From NCBI GenBank assembly GCA_964515805.1, contig CAZEUZ010000151.1, positions 1-10,217 of the forward strand: a DNA stretch of 10,217 nucleotides, read 5' to 3'. Numbering within the stretch: the stretch's first letter is position 1; the number at the start of each line of letters is the position of its first letter. The notes beneath the pieces were generated by a model. That model was not told where the DNA came from. It saw only the letters and a list, made by a program, of their open reading frames with translations, and did no database searches. Below, piece by piece: positions 6,656-10,217 of this stretch. The stretch is from CAZEUZ01 sp964515805. Its GTDB lineage: Bacteria; Pseudomonadota; Gammaproteobacteria; Pseudomonadales; Cellvibrionaceae. A program made the translations under genes and the position numbers.

Positions 6656-6658
6656 ATG
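6617..6658 (+). promoter_or_regulatory. Possible mRNA hairpin covering the RND pump start codon
   Basis: CATAGCCAG (6617-6625) can pair with CTGGCCATG (6650-6658) at eight of nine positions, with a single A-C mismatch, enclosing a 24-base loop. The right arm includes the ATG of the pump gene, so the fold would hinder initiation. The purine-rich stretch just upstream of the ATG (GAAAAAAGA, the only weak Shine-Dalgarno candidate) falls in the loop. This is a hand-drawn fold without energy calculation. Confidence 0.25.
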
Positions 6659-9600
6659 ATTATTTCGGATATCTCGGTAAAACGCCCAGTATTCGCCGCT
6701 GTTATGTCACTGCTTTTACTCGCTTTTGGCGCAGTGTCCTATGAGCGTCTATCCCTGCGCGAATACCCTGATATTGACCCTCCTGTCGTCACCGTTGACG
6801 TCGACTATCCCGGCGCACCGGCGAATATCGTCGAGACACGCATTACTGAAGTCATTGAAGAGCGTATCGCTGGGGTTGCAGGCATCGAATTCATCGAATC
6901 ATCATCGAGAGATGGTAAATCCAGGGTCACTATTGAGTTTTCTATCGATCGCGATATTGATGCAGCTGCCAATGATGTGCGTGACCGCATTGCCGGTATT
7001 ACCGACAATTTACCGGAAGCCGCCGATCCACCGGAAGTACAGAAAGTCGATAGCAATGATGATGTCATTATCTGGCAAAATCTGACCAGCGATCAAATGA
7101 CAGTGGCTGAGCTGACTGATTACGCCAGACGTTATCTAGTCGATCAATACTCTACATTGAACGGCGTCGCCCGGGTGCGTGTTGGCGGCGGACTCAATTA
7201 TGCCATGCGTATCTGGCTCGACCGCCAGGCGATGGCGGCCAGAAATCTGAGTGTCGCCGATATCGAACGCGCCCTGCGCACTGAAAATGTCGAACTGCCC
7301 GCAGGTGTGCTCGAGTCAGAAGAACGCCTGTTTCGCGCTCGAGTCGACCGGAATTTTAAAGAACCTGATCAATTTGCCAATATTGTATTGGCCGAAGGCA
7401 GTGACGGTTATCTGATTCGTCTGGGCGATGTCGCACGGGTTGAACTGGGCGTTGTTGAAGACCGCACTTTTTTTCGCGGCAATGAAGTGCCAATGGTCGG
7501 TATTGGCGTCATTAAACAATCAACGGCCAATACCATTGAAGTGACTAGCGCCGTCAAACAATTAACTGAAAAAATTAATAAAAACTTACCTAACGGTATG
7601 TTTATTGAGCAGAGCTACGACGCCGGTATTTTTATTCGAGCGTCTATCTCTGAAGTGTATAAAACATTATTTATCGCTATTGGCTGCGTCATCCTGGTTA
7701 TCTATATATTTTTGGGCAATGTGCGCGCCATGTTGATACCGGCATTGACTGTGCCGGTATCACTCACTGCGACCTTTATTGTGATCTATGCCTTAGGCTT
7801 TTCAATCAATTTGTTGACTCTGCTGGCCTTGGTATTGGCTATTGGCCTGGTTGTCGATAATGCGATTGTCATGTTGGAAAATATTGTCAGGCGCATACAG
7901 GAAGAAAATGAATCACCCTTACTGGCCGCCTATCATGGCGCCAGACAAGTAGGCTTTGCTGTTATCGCAACCACGCTGGTGTTGATCGCCGTATTCGTTC
8001 CGTTGACTTTCCTTGAAGGTGATATCGGCCGGCTATTTACCGAATTTGCTTTGACCATTGCTACTGCCGTCAGCTTTTCTTCTTTAATTGCATTAACTCT
8101 GTCACCGATGCTGGCCTCGAAAATTTTAACGGCAAGCAAGGAAAAAAGAGAACAGCAACACACATCGACCAATCGTTTGCTAACTATTTTCGACCGTTGC
8201 CTCAATCACATACGCAACGGTTACATTACATGGCTAAAAAAACTGATCGACAAGCCGTTGTACACGGGTATCGGTTTTCTGCTGTTAATTGCCGGAACCG
8301 CGCTAATTTACCCACAAATAGCACACGAATTTACGTCGCGAGAAGATCGCGGTGCATTTTTCGTTATCGTCAATGGGCCGGAGGGATCCAGCTTTAATTA
8401 TATTGAAGAATATATGACGGAAATTGAGCGACGGCTGATGCCCTATGTGAAGTCAGGTGAATTTAAGCGTTTATTAGTGCGGGCCCCACGCGCCTTCGGC
8501 AATATTGAAAGTTTTAACAACGGATTTGTGATTGTATTGCTAGATGATTGGGCTAATCGTCGTCCGGCGGACATAATTATGAATGAAGTGCGCAATAAAC
8601 TGGCCGATCTCCCTGGCATTAGAGCCTTTCCGGTTATGCGTCAAGGATTGGGCGGCGGCGCGGGCAAGACCGTAAAATTTGTTCTCGGTGGCGCCACTTA
8701 CGAAGAATTGGCTCAATGGCGGGATACTATCCTCAATAAAGTACAAGAGAGTAATCCCGGCTTTACCGGCTTGGACAGTGACTACAAAGAGACGCGTCCA
8801 CAGATTGATTTTAAAGTAGATTATGACCGCGCTGCCGATTTGGGTGTCAACATTGCTGAAGTGGGACAGTCATTAGAGACAATGATGGGTGGCCGCAATG
8901 TGACCACCTTTTTGGATAAAGGCGAGGAATACGATGTGATCGTCGAGGGCGAACGCGAAGAACAACGGTCATTCAGCGATATAAAAAACATTTATGTGCG
9001 CTCTGATCGAACTGGGCTGTTGGTGCCCATCTCCAATCTGATTAACATAAAAGAATATGGCTCAGCTGACAGGCTATCTCGATACAATCGTGTTCGTGCA
9101 ATTACTTTAGAATCAAATTTGGCGGAAAATTATCGATTGGGCGATGCACTCCAGCATCTCGAAAGCCTCGTGCGTGAACATTTGCCACCGGAGGTGATTA
9201 TTGATTACAAAGGCCAAAGCCGCGATTTTATCAATTCTGGCAACTCGATCATTTTTGTCTTCACCCTGGGATTACTCGTGGTATTTTTGGTGTTAGCAGC
9301 GCAATTTGAAAGTTGGATCCATCCTTTCGTTATCATGTTGACCGTACCATTGGCCATGGGCGGCGGTCTACTGGGACTCTATTTAACCGACAACTCACTC
9401 AATATTTATTCACAAATCGGGCTGATCATGTTGGTCGGGCTGGCGGCAAAAAATGGGATTCTAATTGTCGAATTCGCCAATCAGTTGCGCGACCGTGGCA
9501 TGGCATTTGGCCGTGCGATTATCGAAGCGTCCAGCGTGCGCTTTCGACCCATTGTAATGACTGGGTTAACGACCATTGCTGGCAGTATTCCGTTAGTGCT

Positions 9601-9775
9601 CTCCAGTGGTGCCGGTGCGGAAACCCGCTCTGTTATCGGTGTAGTAGTGCTGGCGGGTGTCGTTGCCGCTACGTTATTTACATTGTTTATCGTGCCGGTA
9701 GCGTACAGTTTATTGGCAAAAAATACTGGCTCACCTAATGATATTGCACGGAAGATTGCAGCGGAAAAAACATGA
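6656..9775 (+). CDS. RND efflux pump, inner-membrane permease subunit (HAE-1/AcrB type)
   Basis: The 1039-residue protein has the length and two-repeat plan of hydrophobe/amphiphile efflux RND pumps: proton-driven trimers that export drugs, detergents or metabolites through an adaptor and outer-membrane channel. The N-terminus MIISDISVKRPVFAAVMSLL contains the first helix (~10-28). A porter domain follows, with the family motif DGKSRVTIEF and AANDVRDRI (~86-112). Helices 2-6 lie at ~335-490, helix 7 at ~536-555, a second porter domain at ~560-860 and helices 8-12 at ~865-1025. Helix 4 reads LAIGLVVDNAIVMLENI with D401 and N402, where AcrB has D407-D408. Helix 10 has VGLAAKNGILIVEF with K932, matching AcrB K940. 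The likely partner is the adaptor at 4505-5596. ATG 6656 fits the family start; a Shine-Dalgarno is barely visible. Substrate unknown; no TolC-type gene is nearby. Confidence 0.97.
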   Translation: MIISDISVKRPVFAAVMSLLLLAFGAVSYERLSLREYPDIDPPVVTVDVDYPGAPANIVETRITEVIEERIAGVAGIEFIESSSRDGKSRVTIEFSIDRDIDAAANDVRDRIAGITDNLPEAADPPEVQKVDSNDDVIIWQNLTSDQMTVAELTDYARRYLVDQYSTLNGVARVRVGGGLNYAMRIWLDRQAMAARNLSVADIERALRTENVELPAGVLESEERLFRARVDRNFKEPDQFANIVLAEGSDGYLIRLGDVARVELGVVEDRTFFRGNEVPMVGIGVIKQSTANTIEVTSAVKQLTEKINKNLPNGMFIEQSYDAGIFIRASISEVYKTLFIAIGCVILVIYIFLGNVRAMLIPALTVPVSLTATFIVIYALGFSINLLTLLALVLAIGLVVDNAIVMLENIVRRIQEENESPLLAAYHGARQVGFAVIATTLVLIAVFVPLTFLEGDIGRLFTEFALTIATAVSFSSLIALTLSPMLASKILTASKEKREQQHTSTNRLLTIFDRCLNHIRNGYITWLKKLIDKPLYTGIGFLLLIAGTALIYPQIAHEFTSREDRGAFFVIVNGPEGSSFNYIEEYMTEIERRLMPYVKSGEFKRLLVRAPRAFGNIESFNNGFVIVLLDDWANRRPADIIMNEVRNKLADLPGIRAFPVMRQGLGGGAGKTVKFVLGGATYEELAQWRDTILNKVQESNPGFTGLDSDYKETRPQIDFKVDYDRAADLGVNIAEVGQSLETMMGGRNVTTFLDKGEEYDVIVEGEREEQRSFSDIKNIYVRSDRTGLLVPISNLINIKEYGSADRLSRYNRVRAITLESNLAENYRLGDALQHLESLVREHLPPEVIIDYKGQSRDFINSGNSIIFVFTLGLLVVFLVLAAQFESWIHPFVIMLTVPLAMGGGLLGLYLTDNSLNIYSQIGLIMLVGLAAKNGILIVEFANQLRDRGMAFGRAIIEASSVRFRPIVMTGLTTIAGSIPLVLSSGAGAETRSVIGVVVLAGVVAATLFTLFIVPVAYSLLAKNTGSPNDIARKIAAEKT

Positions 9776-9819
9776 GGCCTGAGGACGTTTTCTACCATGG
9801 TTGCCTCACATTTCAGGCA
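9773..9819. repeat. Interleaved inverted repeats between pump and argE genes
   Basis: TGAGGC (9773-9778) pairs with GCCTCA (9803-9808), and the overlapping GCCTGA (9777-9782) pairs with TCAGGC (9814-9819). The two stems share bases and are mutually exclusive. They start at the pump stop codon in the short convergent gap and may act in transcript 3'-end formation, although no T-tract follows. Confidence 0.35.
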
Positions 9820-9836
9820 GTTTCTAGGAACAACAA

Positions 9837-9848
9837 TGCCTAAAGGCA
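9837..9848 (-). terminator. Short hairpin at the argE stop codon, weak terminator candidate
   Basis: TGCC TAAA GGCA is a perfect four-base-pair stem with a four-base loop, overlapping the TAG stop of argE (9842-9840). On the minus strand it is followed by a modestly T-rich run (TTGTTGTT). The stem is short, so termination is only possible, not shown. Confidence 0.25.
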
Positions 9849-10217
9849 ATAACGCTTTATCAACCCCTCTAGTATTTTAACCGCTGGCTCAACCTGATCC
9901 AGTGAAATATATTCATCGGGCTGATGAGCCTGATCGATAGAGCCAGGACCCATCACCACCACATCCATACCCAGTTGTTGCAAAAAAGGCGCTTCGGTAG
10001 CAAAAGCAACGCTGTCGGCACTGTGGCCTGTCAACTGTTCCACAGTAGTAATAAGATCACTGTCAGCAGATTGTTCAAATGCATTAATGCCATGGAAAAG
10101 GCTGCGGCGAGTAATCTTCACCTGATTTTTTTCCGCAATATCATCAAGTTGTTGATCGATAGCGGCACGCAATGTTTCCAACGACATACCGGGCAGTGGC
10201 CGCAAATCGAAAGCCAA
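9840..10217 (-). CDS. argE: Acetylornithine deacetylase ArgE, C-terminal fragment (5' end outside window)
   Basis: The frame is open to the right edge of the window and ends at TAG 9842-9840, giving the last ~125 residues of an M20-family zinc amidohydrolase of usually ~380 residues. It begins within FDLRPLPGMSLE, the strand entering the second half of the catalytic domain. SVAFATEAPFLQQLGMDVVV and MGPGSIDQAHQPDEYISLDQ follow; these are diagnostic of ArgE, which removes acetate from N-acetylornithine in arginine synthesis in the cytosol. The histidine in AHQPDEY (fragment residue 98) is the family's C-terminal metal ligand and is present. The other metal ligands lie outside the window. The TTG at the very edge is only an internal leucine codon, not a start. 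The gene converges with the RND pump gene, leaving 64 bases between stops. Succinyl-diaminopimelate desuccinylase is a related alternative, but the GPGSIDQAHQPDEY string favours ArgE. Confidence 0.93.
   Translation of the reverse strand: MAFDLRPLPGMSLETLRAAIDQQLDDIAEKNQVKITRRSLFHGINAFEQSADSDLITTVEQLTGHSADSVAFATEAPFLQQLGMDVVVMGPGSIDQAHQPDEYISLDQVEPAVKILEGLIKRYCL

Noticed and set aside
9313..9738. 141-codon open frame inside the RND pump gene on the same strand
   Set aside because: It is an out-of-frame shadow of the pump's C-terminal half with no domain pattern, while the pump frame is unmistakable.
9481..9849. Antisense open frame over the pump 3' end and the convergent gap
   Set aside because: Low-complexity Thr/Ala/Val translation typical of antisense to a membrane protein; no recognisable family.

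Overview
The window reads as ordinary chromosomal DNA of a Gram-negative gammaproteobacterium, probably an environmental or marine relative of the Pseudomonas/Cellvibrio side of the class. This is inferred from the gene families, namely a LolC/LolE-type lipoprotein-release permease, a Pseudomonas-style wrbA-DUF2069 pair, a stand-alone ~103-residue NIF3/YqfO-type protein, a typical proteobacterial HisRS and an ArgE. Base composition is moderate and coding density is high. I see no rRNA, tRNA, CRISPR array, insertion sequence, integrase or phage gene. The lineage cannot be fixed from the sequence alone.

Layout. (1) Positions 1-1794, plus strand: the 3' end of wrbA, a small DUF2069 membrane protein and a LolE-like permease form a tight, probably co-transcribed row. 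(2) Positions 1825-4241, minus strand, convergent with the first block: a YqfO-like small protein, hisS and nth, transcribed in that order with gaps of 88 and 73 bases. (3) Positions 4242-4504: a divergent intergenic region of about 263 bases, the longest gene-free stretch here; it holds weak promoter candidates and no gene. (4) Positions 4505-9775, plus strand: an RND efflux module made of a periplasmic adaptor and an inner-membrane pump, separated by about 1.06 kb. That interval holds a gene for a secreted or lipid-anchored DUF642/choice-of-anchor-C-like protein. No outer-membrane channel gene of the TolC type is present. (5) Positions 9840-10217, minus strand, convergent with the pump gene: the C-terminal third of argE.

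How the genes relate. The adaptor and pump should form an inner-membrane/periplasm efflux complex that borrows an outer-membrane channel encoded elsewhere. The intervening DUF642-like protein carries an N-terminal membrane segment ending in a cysteine, so it may be a lipoprotein whose sorting would depend on the Lol system, of which one permease is encoded at the left end. That link is inference. HisS, Nth, ArgE and WrbA are housekeeping or metabolic functions. The points most worth a second look are the extra gene inside the RND pair, an Asp-Asn instead of Asp-Asp pair in the pump's proton-relay motif, a hairpin that would cover the pump start codon, a LolE-type permease without an adjacent lolD, and an Nth with unusual cysteine spacing. 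I found no clear evidence of a wholly new multi-gene system.
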